Assembly (NCBI RefSeq): GCF_042643245.1
Contig: NZ_JBHRSK010000002.1
Span: 186,001 to 250,000, forward strand
Source of the DNA: Acidimangrovimonas pyrenivorans
GTDB lineage: Bacteria > Pseudomonadota > Alphaproteobacteria > Rhodobacterales > Rhodobacteraceae
Direction of reading: 5' to 3'
DNA length: 64,000 nucleotides
Below are positions 17,235 to 25,221 of this stretch, piece after piece. The notes below the pieces were generated by a model. It made no database searches, was not told the DNA's origin, and saw only the letters and a list, made by a program, of their open reading frames with translations. Position 1 is the stretch's first letter. Each line of letters opens with the position of its first letter. The position numbers were made by a program, and so were the translations under genes.

Positions 17235-17501
17235 CTAGCCGTGGTCGTGGTCGTGGCCGTGATCATGGTCATGACTGTGCAGCCGCGCCAGGATGGCATC
17301 GACATGGGCGGCCTCCTCGGGGTCGCGCGGTTCGCCGGTGGCAGCGCGGGTCAGGTCGCGCGTCGCCTGCATCTGGGCGATGAAATGCGCGCAGCCGGTG
17401 CAGATCAGCAGGTGCAGCCGGAGCTTGATCCGGTCCCAAAGCCCCATCTTCCCGTCAAGCAGGTCGCTGGCATGTTCGGTTACATCCTTGCAGGTCATCA
17501 T
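17235..17501 (-). CDS. Zinc-finger anti-sigma factor with His/Asp-rich tail
   Basis: This 88-residue protein has the zf-HC2 signature (LRLHLLICTGCAHF, the H-x3-C-x2-C zinc site) that clamps ECF sigma factors in the cytoplasm. It has no membrane segment. It ends in HSHDHDHGHDHDHG, which looks like a metal-binding tail. It follows the ECF sigma gene on the same strand and carries its own ECF-like promoter in the 111-base gap. Direct metal sensing by the tail is inference. Confidence 0.8.
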   Translation of the reverse strand: MMTCKDVTEHASDLLDGKMGLWDRIKLRLHLLICTGCAHFIAQMQATRDLTRAATGEPRDPEEAAHVDAILARLHSHDHDHGHDHDHG

Positions 17502-17534
17502 CCGCTGATGTCCCTTCCTCTCGGCTGACAGGGA

Positions 17535-17563
17535 CAGGACATTCCGCGCCCGTTCGCGTTACA
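17535..17563 (-). promoter_or_regulatory. Candidate ECF-sigma promoter before anti-sigma gene
   Basis: On the minus strand TGTAAC (17563-17558) and GTCCTG (17540-17535) are 17 bases apart and lie about 34 bases before the anti-sigma start. They match the elements in front of bufA and bufB. Confidence 0.5.
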
Positions 17564-17612
17564 CCCGTCCATGGATTGTTGTTGCCGCTGTGACATTCAA
17601 TCGCGCCCCCGC

Positions 17613-18212
17613 CTACATCACCTTGTCCAGCGCCGCCCGCACCGCAAGCCGGGCGCGGTGCAGCTGGACCCGCATGTTGCCCTCGGAAATGCCGAGGATG
17701 TCGCAGACCTCGGCGGCGTCGAGCCCCTGCTGGCCGCGCAAGGTCAGCACCGCGCGCTGGCCCGAGGGCAGCGCCTCGATCGCCTCGGTCACGTGTTCGA
17801 GCAGGCTGCGCCCGGCGATGATCCGCTCCGGCGTGATCTCCTTCCACAGGTCGACCTTGTCCTTCCAGTGCCCGCGACCGTCGAAGGCGGCGGCCAGGCT
17901 GTTATCCTCGCCGCCCTCGTCGAACGAGACCGAGCGGCCGTCGCGCTTGGCCCGGGTGCGGGCCTTGTTGACCATGATGGTGAAGATCCAGCCCGCCAGC
18001 GACGACCGGCCCTCGAAGCCGCCGATGTTCTTGAGCACCGCGACCCAGGCGTCCTGCACCACCTCCTCGGCCGTCGCCCGACTGTCGACGATACCGGTGC
18101 AGACCCGGATCAGGGCGGCGTTGTGCTGCCGGTAGACGTGCTCGAAGGCGGCTCGGTCGCCCTCGGCGAGCCGCCGCACGAGCGTGGCTTGATCGGAAAA
18201 TCCGGTCGGCAT
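17613..18212 (-). CDS. ECF RNA polymerase sigma factor of the bufferin locus
   Basis: This 199-residue protein has sigma region 2 (RAAFEHVYRQHNAALIR, ATAEEVVQDAWVAVLKNI) and region 4 with a helix-turn-helix (LDAAEVCDILGISEGNMRVQ). The start at 18212 (MPTGFSDQATLVRRLAEGD) is the natural N terminus; upstream codons are Arg/Ala-rich shadow. The cognate anti-sigma follows. The nearby TGTAAC-N17/18-GTC elements are proposed as its targets. In Caulobacter a related SigF controls bufferin-like genes, which supports a copper or heavy-metal role. Confidence 0.9.
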   Translation of the reverse strand: MPTGFSDQATLVRRLAEGDRAAFEHVYRQHNAALIRVCTGIVDSRATAEEVVQDAWVAVLKNIGGFEGRSSLAGWIFTIMVNKARTRAKRDGRSVSFDEGGEDNSLAAAFDGRGHWKDKVDLWKEITPERIIAGRSLLEHVTEAIEALPSGQRAVLTLRGQQGLDAAEVCDILGISEGNMRVQLHRARLAVRAALDKVM

Positions 18213-18465
18213 GCATTCCCCTCGGCCCGTTCCGCGACGCGCCCTCCGCTCCTGGCGTGTCCGGGCCGCCGGCAGAGAATGGCACAGGGCGCGGGTCCTG
18301 TGAAGCGAGGCCGCGCGTGACCCGGCTGGGCGGATTGGTGCCGGTCTTCGCTCCGCCCGCGTCTCGACCTCGGGGCGCCCTGCGGCTATGACCGATGAGC
18401 GAGTGAGCCGCCCCGCCCCTCCCCGGCGGGACGCGGGATGGTCGAAGTCAAGGAGACCTGCGCCG

Positions 18466-19221
18466 ATGACAGAGACAGCCGCCCCCTGGCCCGTCCTGGT
18501 CGTGTCCCTGGCCGACGCGCAGGCGCGGCGGCGGGCGCTCACGGCGCAACTGGAGGCGCTGTCGATCCCGTTCCGCTTCGTCGACGCCGTCGACGGCCGC
18601 AACGGCCTGGCGGCGCGCTACGAGACCATGATCGACCGCCCCGGCACCGAGGTGCAGTTCGGCCGGCCGCTGGCGGATGCCGAATATGCCTGCGCCCTGT
18701 CGCATCTGTCGCTCTACCGGCGGATCGTCGACGAAGACCTGCCCGGCGCGATCGTGCTCGAGGACGACGCCCGCGTCGGGCCGCTCTTCGCGGAGTTCCT
18801 GCGGGGGCGCGGTTTCGAGGCCGCCGACCTGATCCAGCTCGATCACCTGCATGGCGATGTCTGGCGCTTCGGGACGCAGACGCCGCTGACCGGCGGCATC
18901 CGGATCGTCCGGGCCGCGCGCAACGCCAGCCTGACCACCGGCTATTCGATCAGCCGCCGCGGCGCGGCGCATATCCTGGACCACGCGCTGCCGCTGCGCG
19001 GCCCGGCCGACTGGCCCTGCGACGTCACCGCGCTGCCGGCGATGCTCGCCCTGCCCCGGGTCGTGGACCATCCCCGGATCGAGCCGGGCACCTCGGATAT
19101 CGAGAAGGCCCGCGCCTCGCTGGTGACGGGCCTGCCCCAACCCCGCCGCGGCCTGCGCTTCTTCAGGGCGGCCTATTGGCGGCGCTGGTGGTTCAAGAGA
19201 CGGACGAGGAGGGTGTCATGA
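18466..19221 (+). CDS. Glycosyltransferase family 25 (LPS biosynthesis type)
   Basis: This 251-residue protein begins WPVLVVSLADAQARR and shows the GT25 landmarks ACALSHLSLYRRIVDE, AIVLEDDARVGP (the DD pair for nucleotide-sugar binding) and TGYSISRRGAAHIL. GT25 enzymes add galactose or other sugars to lipopolysaccharide at the inner membrane. The chosen ATG follows AAGGAGA. Its stop overlaps the ATG of the sulfotransferase gene by four bases, so the two form an operon. Confidence 0.88.
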   Translation: MTETAAPWPVLVVSLADAQARRRALTAQLEALSIPFRFVDAVDGRNGLAARYETMIDRPGTEVQFGRPLADAEYACALSHLSLYRRIVDEDLPGAIVLEDDARVGPLFAEFLRGRGFEAADLIQLDHLHGDVWRFGTQTPLTGGIRIVRAARNASLTTGYSISRRGAAHILDHALPLRGPADWPCDVTALPAMLALPRVVDHPRIEPGTSDIEKARASLVTGLPQPRRGLRFFRAAYWRRWWFKRRTRRVS

Positions 19222-20021
19222 GCAATCCGCCCCCCGGCTGGCGCCCCTACGAGGAGCGGATTCCCGGCCACAAGTCCAAGGACCTGCTGCTGCGCTGGGT
19301 CAGCCGCCACGCCGCCGAACGCTACCGCTTCGGGCAACTGCCCGCGCTGGAACGCACGGTGTTGGCCCATACCATCGCCACGGCCGACGGGCGGCTGGCC
19401 TTCATCAAGAACCCCAAGGCCGGTTGCACCACCATCGCCCACCTGCTCTACCGCTACGATCACGGCCACGATTACGAAGGCCGGATCCACTATGCCCCTG
19501 TCGGCCTGCGGGCCGACATCTCGCAATGGCGGGATCTGCGCGACGCGCTCGTCAACGCGGTCTCGTTCTCGACCGTCCGCCAGCCCGAAAGCCGCGCGGT
19601 CTCGGCCTTCTTCGACTTCTTCGTCAAGCGCCAGAACGACGAGGCGCCGAAGCACCTCGACCGGATCGAGGCCTTCGGCTTCTCGCGCCGGGACGACCTT
19701 GGCTACCGGTTCGACGTCTATCTCGACTATGTCGAGGCCAACCTGGCGCATTCAGACCTGCGCACCGACCCCCATTTCCGGCCGCAGCACATCAATCTCG
19801 GCCACGGCGCCTTCACGCTGACCCATGTCGGACGGGTGGAAACGCTCGACGCCGACCTGCAGCACGTGGCCGAGCTGGCCGGGATCGAGCTGCCGCGCCC
19901 GGACAGCCTGACAGATGCGCGCAAGAACCGCAGCGGCTCGACCGCCTTTGCCCCGAGCCTGGCGCAGAGGCGGCGGATCGAGGCGCTCTACGCCCGCGAT
20001 TACGAGCTTTACGGCTACTGA
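19218..20021 (+). CDS. Sulfotransferase-family protein
   Basis: This 267-residue protein has a 5'-phosphosulfate-loop-like segment FIKNPKAGCTTIAHLLYRYD near residue 75 and a 3'-phosphate-type segment FSTVRQPESRAVSAFFDF near 125, as in sulfotransferase_2 proteins. HVGRVETLDADL is also typical. It probably sulfates a surface glycan made with the neighbouring glycosyltransferases; this is inference from the operon. Its end overlaps the convergent GT2 gene by seven bases. Confidence 0.82.
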   Translation: MSNPPPGWRPYEERIPGHKSKDLLLRWVSRHAAERYRFGQLPALERTVLAHTIATADGRLAFIKNPKAGCTTIAHLLYRYDHGHDYEGRIHYAPVGLRADISQWRDLRDALVNAVSFSTVRQPESRAVSAFFDFFVKRQNDEAPKHLDRIEAFGFSRRDDLGYRFDVYLDYVEANLAHSDLRTDPHFRPQHINLGHGAFTLTHVGRVETLDADLQHVAELAGIELPRPDSLTDARKNRSGSTAFAPSLAQRRRIEALYARDYELYGY

Positions 20022-20965
20022 CCGGGCGCCCGGGCCTTGCCTGCGTCCCTCAGCGCCTTCAGCCGCCAATAGGCCAGCAGCGCGGGCGCCAGCACGGCCG
20101 GGCGCTGCGTGGCGGCGAACTGGCGGGCCTCGGCCGCGAAGCCGCCCTTCACCGCGCGCCGGATGTAGCGCGTCGCCAGGAACCAGCGACCGCCGCCAAG
20201 GGCCGCGAAGCGGGCGGCCGACTTGTCATGGGTGCGGCGGTAGCACGCGACGACCTTGCGAGGGGCGGTCGAACGGGTGAGCTGTGCGCTTGCGGACCCG
20301 GCCGGGCTGTGGTCGATCCGGACGCGGGTGCCGGGCCGGTCGGCCACCAGCGCCCGGTATCCGGCCGCCACCAGCCGGACGCAGAGATCGGTGTCCTCGT
20401 CGACGATCTGGGCGGGATCGAAACCGCCCACCGCCGCGAAGGCCGCCCGGCGGACCCAGACCCCCCGGCTGGTCGCCGCGACGCGCCGGCGCAGCGGCGC
20501 CCGGCCGGACAGCAGCCGGAACCCCGCGTCGGCCCAGCCATCGTCGCCCCGGTCCTCATCGGGCGCGGCGGCGAAGCCGAAGCCCGCCGCGGGCGCCGCC
20601 CTGACCGCTGCGATCGTCGCCTGCAGGTAGCCCTCGACGAAGAGATCGTCGTCATCGAGGAAGAAGACGAGGTCGGCGGCCGCCTCCGCGACGCCGGCAT
20701 TGCGCGCCGCCCCGGCGCCGCGGGCGACCTCGTGCCGCAACAGGCGCAACCGCCGGTCGCTCACCCCGGCCAGAACCTCGGCGGCCGGCCGTGTCGAGCC
20801 GTCGTCGACGACGATGACCTCGCCGCGCTCCGGGCATTCCCGCAGCGCCGAGGCCACGGCCTCGGCCAGCAGCGCCGGCCGGTTATGGCTGGGAATGACG
20901 ATCGACGCCGGGACGCCCGTCGCGCTGGTCCTGTTCACCTCGCCGGCCTCGAAAGCTAGGGTCAT
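20015..20965 (-). CDS. Glycosyltransferase family 2
   Basis: This protein of about 316 residues has a GT-A fold: SIVIPSHNRPALLAEAV, EVIVVDDGSTRP, ARNAGVAEAAADLVFFLDDD (the DxD metal site) and GGFDPAQIVDEDTDLCVRL. The start at 20965 (MTLAFEAGE) is preferred; 20989 adds eight basic residues. It lies tail to tail with the sulfotransferase gene and probably belongs to the same glycan pathway. Confidence 0.88.
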   Translation of the reverse strand: MTLAFEAGEVNRTSATGVPASIVIPSHNRPALLAEAVASALRECPERGEVIVVDDGSTRPAAEVLAGVSDRRLRLLRHEVARGAGAARNAGVAEAAADLVFFLDDDDLFVEGYLQATIAAVRAAPAAGFGFAAAPDEDRGDDGWADAGFRLLSGRAPLRRRVAATSRGVWVRRAAFAAVGGFDPAQIVDEDTDLCVRLVAAGYRALVADRPGTRVRIDHSPAGSASAQLTRSTAPRKVVACYRRTHDKSAARFAALGGGRWFLATRYIRRAVKGGFAAEARQFAATQRPAVLAPALLAYWRLKALRDAGKARAPGQ

Positions 20966-20989
20966 CCGATGCGGGCGACGGCCGGGCAA

Positions 20990-21460
20990 TCGCGGCCGGT
21001 TCGACCCTGCAGCACCCTATCGCCGGGGCCGGGCGAACTCAAGCAAGGGCACCGGGCATAGGCAAAAGCCCGCCCTCCGCCAGCGCGGAATTTGCGCTCG
21101 CCCGGCGCTGTCCCCCGGGTCTTCCACGGCCGCGGCGTCAACCGTTCCAGGTGTCCGCGCCCCCCCCCCCCGCCATCGCTACACCGTGCCGCCGCCATGA
21201 CCGGCCCCTCGAAATCAACGGCGCCGTCGCGCAGCCCGATCAGCCGGGCGGCATGGTTCAGGGGCGAAAGGGGGGCCAGATGCATCGCTTGCGATCCGAC
21301 GTGCTCGAACATGCCAGGCCAGGTCCCTCGAGACGCGCCGAGCGCGGTCGCAGATCGCCTCTTTGGAGAAGGTGAAGGCGGGGGATTTGGTCAACGCCAT
21401 GGTCTAAGGCTCCGGATCGCTGCGGAATCCTGAAGCGGAACCAATGCATGAGCTTGAGGA
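20990..21460. other. Gene-free core DNA left of the tRNA-Phe island
   Basis: No convincing gene is visible. The minus strand holds two short peptides in different frames, one starting near 21400 (MALTKSPAFTFSKEAICDRA) and one from 21312 (MFEHVGSQAMHLAPLSPLNH). They could be a frameshifted remnant of one gene. A 12-base C run lies at about 21160-21171. The stretch ends at the left direct repeat of the island. Confidence 0.4.
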
Positions 21461-21481
21461 ATGGTGCCCGGGGGCGGCATC
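21461..21481. repeat. Left attachment repeat of the tRNA-Phe island
   Basis: ATGGTGCCCGGGGGCGG (21461-21477) is identical to the 3' end of the tRNA-Phe gene at 61195-61211; the match extends to 21 bases with one mismatch. It is the 3'-end copy left by integration, about 39.7 kb from the intact tRNA. Confidence 0.9.
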
Positions 21482-21513
21482 ACAGTGAACAGGAAATCCC
21501 GACACTTACGTGC

Positions 21514-21571
21514 CAGTGGGACACTTTTTTGTCCCACTGTTTGTTAGCGTTTTCCGACCGAGTGTCCCACT
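21514..21571. repeat. GTGGGACA repeats at the left island end
   Basis: AGTGGGACA (21515-21523) and TGTCCCACT (21530-21538) form a 10-base-stem inverted repeat. A third copy, TGTCCCACT, is at 21563-21571. The same octamer recurs at the right end (61114-61149), as expected for arm-type integrase sites. The inverted pair, with a T-rich loop, could also end the transcript of the ATPase gene. Confidence 0.6.
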
Positions 21572-21611
21572 GTCGATCCGATCTCGTTGCTCAGCTACCT
21601 CTTTGTGCCTG

Positions 21612-23528
21612 TCAGGAGCTTTCCTCGTCGGACAGCTTGCGGAGCGTGCGGTCAGCGTGCGTGTAGTGAGGACCGATCGTGTACTGGTCTTCGTCCAAGT
21701 CGGGGTCAATCATCGACGTCGTGAAGATGATCTGGTGATCGAGTTTAGCGCGTTCAGAAGCCTCCACCATGATCTTCTGGAAGTTGTGGCTTCGTTCCTG
21801 CTCCATGCCTTTGTCTTCAACATTGTCCATGAGCAAGAACCGAGGATGGAGAAACTCGCTGTCCTCTGTTGCTGCGGCAAACAAAGATAGGATCGCCGCG
21901 TTCTTGACGATTACATTGCTGCTCTCTGCAAAGTTCAGCTCTCCATCAACGAGAATGGAATTATCACGAAAACTGACGACGACTGACTTGGCGTTTCTGA
22001 ATTCGTCTTGTCGATCCAGGTCTTGCCGCAGGAAGGACTTCGCCTTCTCAGACACTTGTGTCAATGCTGTGCGGCGGCGCGTCTCGCTGGCTGTATCGAG
22101 GGCCTTCTGACGATCTTTTAGTCGGTCAATTTCACCTTGAAGCGTGGCTTTTCGTTCACTCACATTTTCGAGTTCGGCTGCACGTTCACGTAGCCTTGCA
22201 AGGTCCCGAAGCTCTCGGTCGATCTGGCCAAGGCGTTGATAACGCTCGGCGGTAAAGCTCTCGCGAGGCGAGCTGCTGATCTCGTAACGTACTGTGAATT
22301 CCGAAAGCTTCTCTTGGTAGGTCGATCGCAACTTCCGCAGTTCTTTTTTTGCCTGCGCCGTGCCGGTTTCCTTCTCCTCAAGAAGCTGGCGGGACTCTCG
22401 AATTTGAATATCCAAATCCAGTTTGATTTGCAGATAGCGCGACCGTTCTTGCTCGGGATCGGTTTCGCTACCGCAGAGAATGCAATGGTCGGGATCACTC
22501 GTGCCGTGGAGCGGCGAAAGACACGCGGGGCAGTGCGTGAATTCGATACTCCCAATGATTTCAGATGACTTCTGAGCCTTGGGAAGCTTGTCCGACAATT
22601 CTTCAAGGTGACTGATGAAACTCGTCAGATCAGTGACTTCGAGGTCATTCGTATGTATTTGCTGCTCAATGTCGACGATTTGTCCCCGCAGCTTTCGGAT
22701 TTCCGAACTAGCTTCTTTCCGTTCCTGGACGAAGGACTTAATCTCTTGGTCATCGACCAGATCATCGACATTCGCGATCTCGCTCGAAAGACGAGCGTAT
22801 TCCTCCTCAAGCCCCGCGACACGTGCGTCAACGCTCTCTACACGCGCGAGCGCTTCTTCTTCAGGTAGAGACCTCAACAGCGACGTGTATTGCGACGACA
22901 GTTCATCAAACTGCTTGTTGAGCTTACGAAGTTCGAGTTCAATCTCGTACGATTCATAACCTCGGATGCCGCAAATCAGGTCGCCGACAGCCTCGCGAAT
23001 TTCTCCGGTATCGAAGGATTCATATCGGAAAAGGAACGAGGCTGGTGTCCGCTGGTCCGAATAGAGAAGCCGAAGAATCTGGTTCATCGTGACATTTGCT
23101 GCACCCTGACTTTGTGCTTCCGGTATCCCTGAAGCGCGAAACATGATCTGGGAAAAGCTCTCCTGACCCGAAGCAGATCTTCTGATCGGATATGACTGCC
23201 AACCATCAAGACCCTGGTCAGCCGCTTCCTCGAATGTACCGTAGAAGACCGAAATTGGCGTCTGAGCTTTTTCAATGCTGCGCTTGAGAGTTAGGACACC
23301 GCTGGCAGTGCCGATCTCGGCTTGGACCTCATCGCAATTGGCGGCCACTGTCTTCCAGTTGTCGAATTCGCCGCCAAGGATGTAGAATACAAAATCGGCA
23401 ATTGTAGACTTGCCTGAGCCGTTCTCACCGCGAATGATGTTCACGCCGAGATGGAATTTCTGGTCATAGACCGGCGATCCGCTCTGCATGACGCGCAATC
23501 GCTTCAAATGGAATTGGGAGTAACTCAT
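21612..23528 (-). CDS. ABC-3C system SMC/Rad50-like ATPase
   Basis: This 638-residue protein has Walker A GENGSGKST near residue 35-43, long coiled coils, a central zinc hook with two CxxC pairs (CPAC and CILC, about residues 335-355), and a Walker B region LLMDNVEDKGM near the C terminus. Such two-headed SMC-like ATPases are the first component of ABC-three-component conflict systems. It overlaps the middle-component gene by four bases and ends the six-gene operon that starts with hsdM. It presumably senses foreign DNA or a repair state and licenses the effector. Confidence 0.8.
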   Translation of the reverse strand: MSYSQFHLKRLRVMQSGSPVYDQKFHLGVNIIRGENGSGKSTIADFVFYILGGEFDNWKTVAANCDEVQAEIGTASGVLTLKRSIEKAQTPISVFYGTFEEAADQGLDGWQSYPIRRSASGQESFSQIMFRASGIPEAQSQGAANVTMNQILRLLYSDQRTPASFLFRYESFDTGEIREAVGDLICGIRGYESYEIELELRKLNKQFDELSSQYTSLLRSLPEEEALARVESVDARVAGLEEEYARLSSEIANVDDLVDDQEIKSFVQERKEASSEIRKLRGQIVDIEQQIHTNDLEVTDLTSFISHLEELSDKLPKAQKSSEIIGSIEFTHCPACLSPLHGTSDPDHCILCGSETDPEQERSRYLQIKLDLDIQIRESRQLLEEKETGTAQAKKELRKLRSTYQEKLSEFTVRYEISSSPRESFTAERYQRLGQIDRELRDLARLRERAAELENVSERKATLQGEIDRLKDRQKALDTASETRRRTALTQVSEKAKSFLRQDLDRQDEFRNAKSVVVSFRDNSILVDGELNFAESSNVIVKNAAILSLFAAATEDSEFLHPRFLLMDNVEDKGMEQERSHNFQKIMVEASERAKLDHQIIFTTSMIDPDLDEDQYTIGPHYTHADRTLRKLSDEESS

Positions 23529-24034
23529 CTGACCAGCCTCCTCAATCCGGTACTCTGACGAATATCTGAAATCGTTCGTGTCGTAGGTCCAAACTTGTGG
23601 ACAAGAAAGTCTCCAAGCCGCCGCTCGCTTTCGGAGAACAGAGGAAGAAACTCAGCTTCAAATAGAATACGCCCCTCGTCTGAGGGCGTCACAGACCCGT
23701 TGTCGAGTTCGGGAAGCTCAATAAGCCCTTTCCCAGACAATGTGCGAAACGCCTGCCGTTGCACCTCATCCATCTTCTGGAAAAGCAATTGTGACGAGGG
23801 GTAAACGACGAACCCCTTTTCGGGGCGCGGTATGCGGAGCTCTCCAAACGCTTTTCGGACCTCTTGGGGCATGCGCGTTTTGTGCAGGAGCGGTGCATTT
23901 GACAGATAGAAATCCAGGATGAAAAGCCGCTCGGGTGAGGGGCGGGTCGCATCGCTCCACAGCCCAATTAGGCCACCGATCCGGCGGACCGCGTCATAGA
24001 CATCCAGTTGAGGGAACCACAGCCGACCAATCAT
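23525..24034 (-). CDS. ABC-3C middle component
   Basis: With a start at 24034 (MIGRLWFPQLDVYDAVRRIG) this is a 169-residue protein. That start overlaps the effector stop as ATGA; an upstream start at 24058 would give 177 residues. The sequence has a winged-helix look (FRTLSGKGLIELPELDNGSV, TPSDEGRILF). It matches the general pattern of ABC-3C middle components: short, between effector and ATPase, opening with a DxY...GGL pattern. No enzymatic motif is visible. It probably bridges effector and ATPase. Confidence 0.7.
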   Translation of the reverse strand: MIGRLWFPQLDVYDAVRRIGGLIGLWSDATRPSPERLFILDFYLSNAPLLHKTRMPQEVRKAFGELRIPRPEKGFVVYPSSQLLFQKMDEVQRQAFRTLSGKGLIELPELDNGSVTPSDEGRILFEAEFLPLFSESERRLGDFLVHKFGPTTRTISDIRQSTGLRRLVR

Positions 24035-25221
24035 GGCTTGTCCCATTGGATGTGGCATTGCTCTGTCAGATAGTAGAGCGCCTGAAGAACCGCTGTAGGG
24101 CTAAGTACTCCAAATTCTGCCCGCGCGCACAGCGCGTCAATGACATGCTCTTGGACGGCTGCCGAAACCTCTGCATCTGGCGCGCCTGCACAGATTTTGG
24201 GACCGAACACATGCGTTAGGAATCGTTGCTCCACAGCAGATAGTAGCGCATCGTGTTTGGTCTTTGCTTCGTTGAACAAGCCTAACCGATGGTATTTGCG
24301 CGCAAATTTGCTCTGAAGATTGTTGGCTGTCGCGTATTCGTGTTCCTTTCCCGCGTCAATCAACTTCTCCTGGAGCGTTCTACGATCATCCTCTGATTTT
24401 TGGCTGTAGTCATCCGGAGACAAGCCGGACCCGACTTCGTTGAAGCCCGGCATCGGGCAGGTCTCCAAGGCCTTTTTCAAGTGACGGAGCAGAGAAACAA
24501 AAACCGGCGCCTCCTTTGAGGCGGGTTTGCAGATACCGGCATGGTCGGCATCAACAGCAATTGGACGGGTCTTAAGGCACCCCGGATCGGCGCTATCAGG
24601 CGAGACAACAAGCGCCACGTTCTTGGTCTTGTACTTCTCGTAGTAGGCAATCGTAGTTATGCCGCTTTTCTGCGCGATGTCCCTATAACCATTGTAAAGG
24701 TCGGCGACGTATCCTGTGTCTCCACTCAGTGTATCGATGAAACGCGAAGACATACGCGGGAAGGCAAATTTCAAGATGCTCGCGAGTTGCGCGCCTTTAT
24801 GCGGCGTGGCCATGAATATGGTGAGCTTTAGTTGTTGACCAATCGCGTTCCAATCCTCGTCTTGGGCTTCGACGGCAGCACGGAGCATTTCTTTTGCCAG
24901 CAATCCCCCAAGGCTGTGACAAACGAATGCAACGGGTCTCGTTCCAATGCCATGCGAGACCATATGCTCCACTAGACTTGACGCACGTTCATGCAGGTCC
25001 ATTTCCTTTTTGGACCATTTCTCGAACAGGCTGGATGGATATCCAGCTGTGTAGATACATACCCCTTCCAGATCATCTGCAATCCAACAAGGCCAGAAGG
25101 TTTCCTCCCCATTGGTCCAGGTTCCTTCCGGATCACCAGTAAGTCCATGGATAAAGACAATATCGAGCGCCGCCGAGTCCTTGTCCCCGCACATGTGTTT
25201 GAATTGCAGGCTGACCGTCAT
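24031..25221 (-). CDS. ABC-3C effector: alpha/beta-hydrolase (lipase-like) with ABC-3C C-terminal domain
   Basis: This 396-residue protein has an N-terminal alpha/beta-hydrolase. FIHGLTGDPEGTW gives the oxyanion loop, VCHSLGGLLAKEM (about 105-117) the nucleophile elbow with Ser, and DADHAGICKP a likely catalytic His. The C-terminal domain of about 100 residues ends AVLQALYYLTEQCHIQW, the hallmark that tethers diverse effectors to the ABC-3C complex. The likely act is cutting a lipid or other ester, killing or stalling the infected cell; that is inference. It overlaps hsdR by four bases, so it is coupled to the restriction operon. Confidence 0.8.
   Translation of the reverse strand: MTVSLQFKHMCGDKDSAALDIVFIHGLTGDPEGTWTNGEETFWPCWIADDLEGVCIYTAGYPSSLFEKWSKKEMDLHERASSLVEHMVSHGIGTRPVAFVCHSLGGLLAKEMLRAAVEAQDEDWNAIGQQLKLTIFMATPHKGAQLASILKFAFPRMSSRFIDTLSGDTGYVADLYNGYRDIAQKSGITTIAYYEKYKTKNVALVVSPDSADPGCLKTRPIAVDADHAGICKPASKEAPVFVSLLRHLKKALETCPMPGFNEVGSGLSPDDYSQKSEDDRRTLQEKLIDAGKEHEYATANNLQSKFARKYHRLGLFNEAKTKHDALLSAVEQRFLTHVFGPKICAGAPDAEVSAAVQEHVIDALCARAEFGVLSPTAVLQALYYLTEQCHIQWDKP

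Noticed and set aside
21160..21171. C homopolymer as a phase-variation tract
   Set aside because: It is not inside or just upstream of a supported gene.
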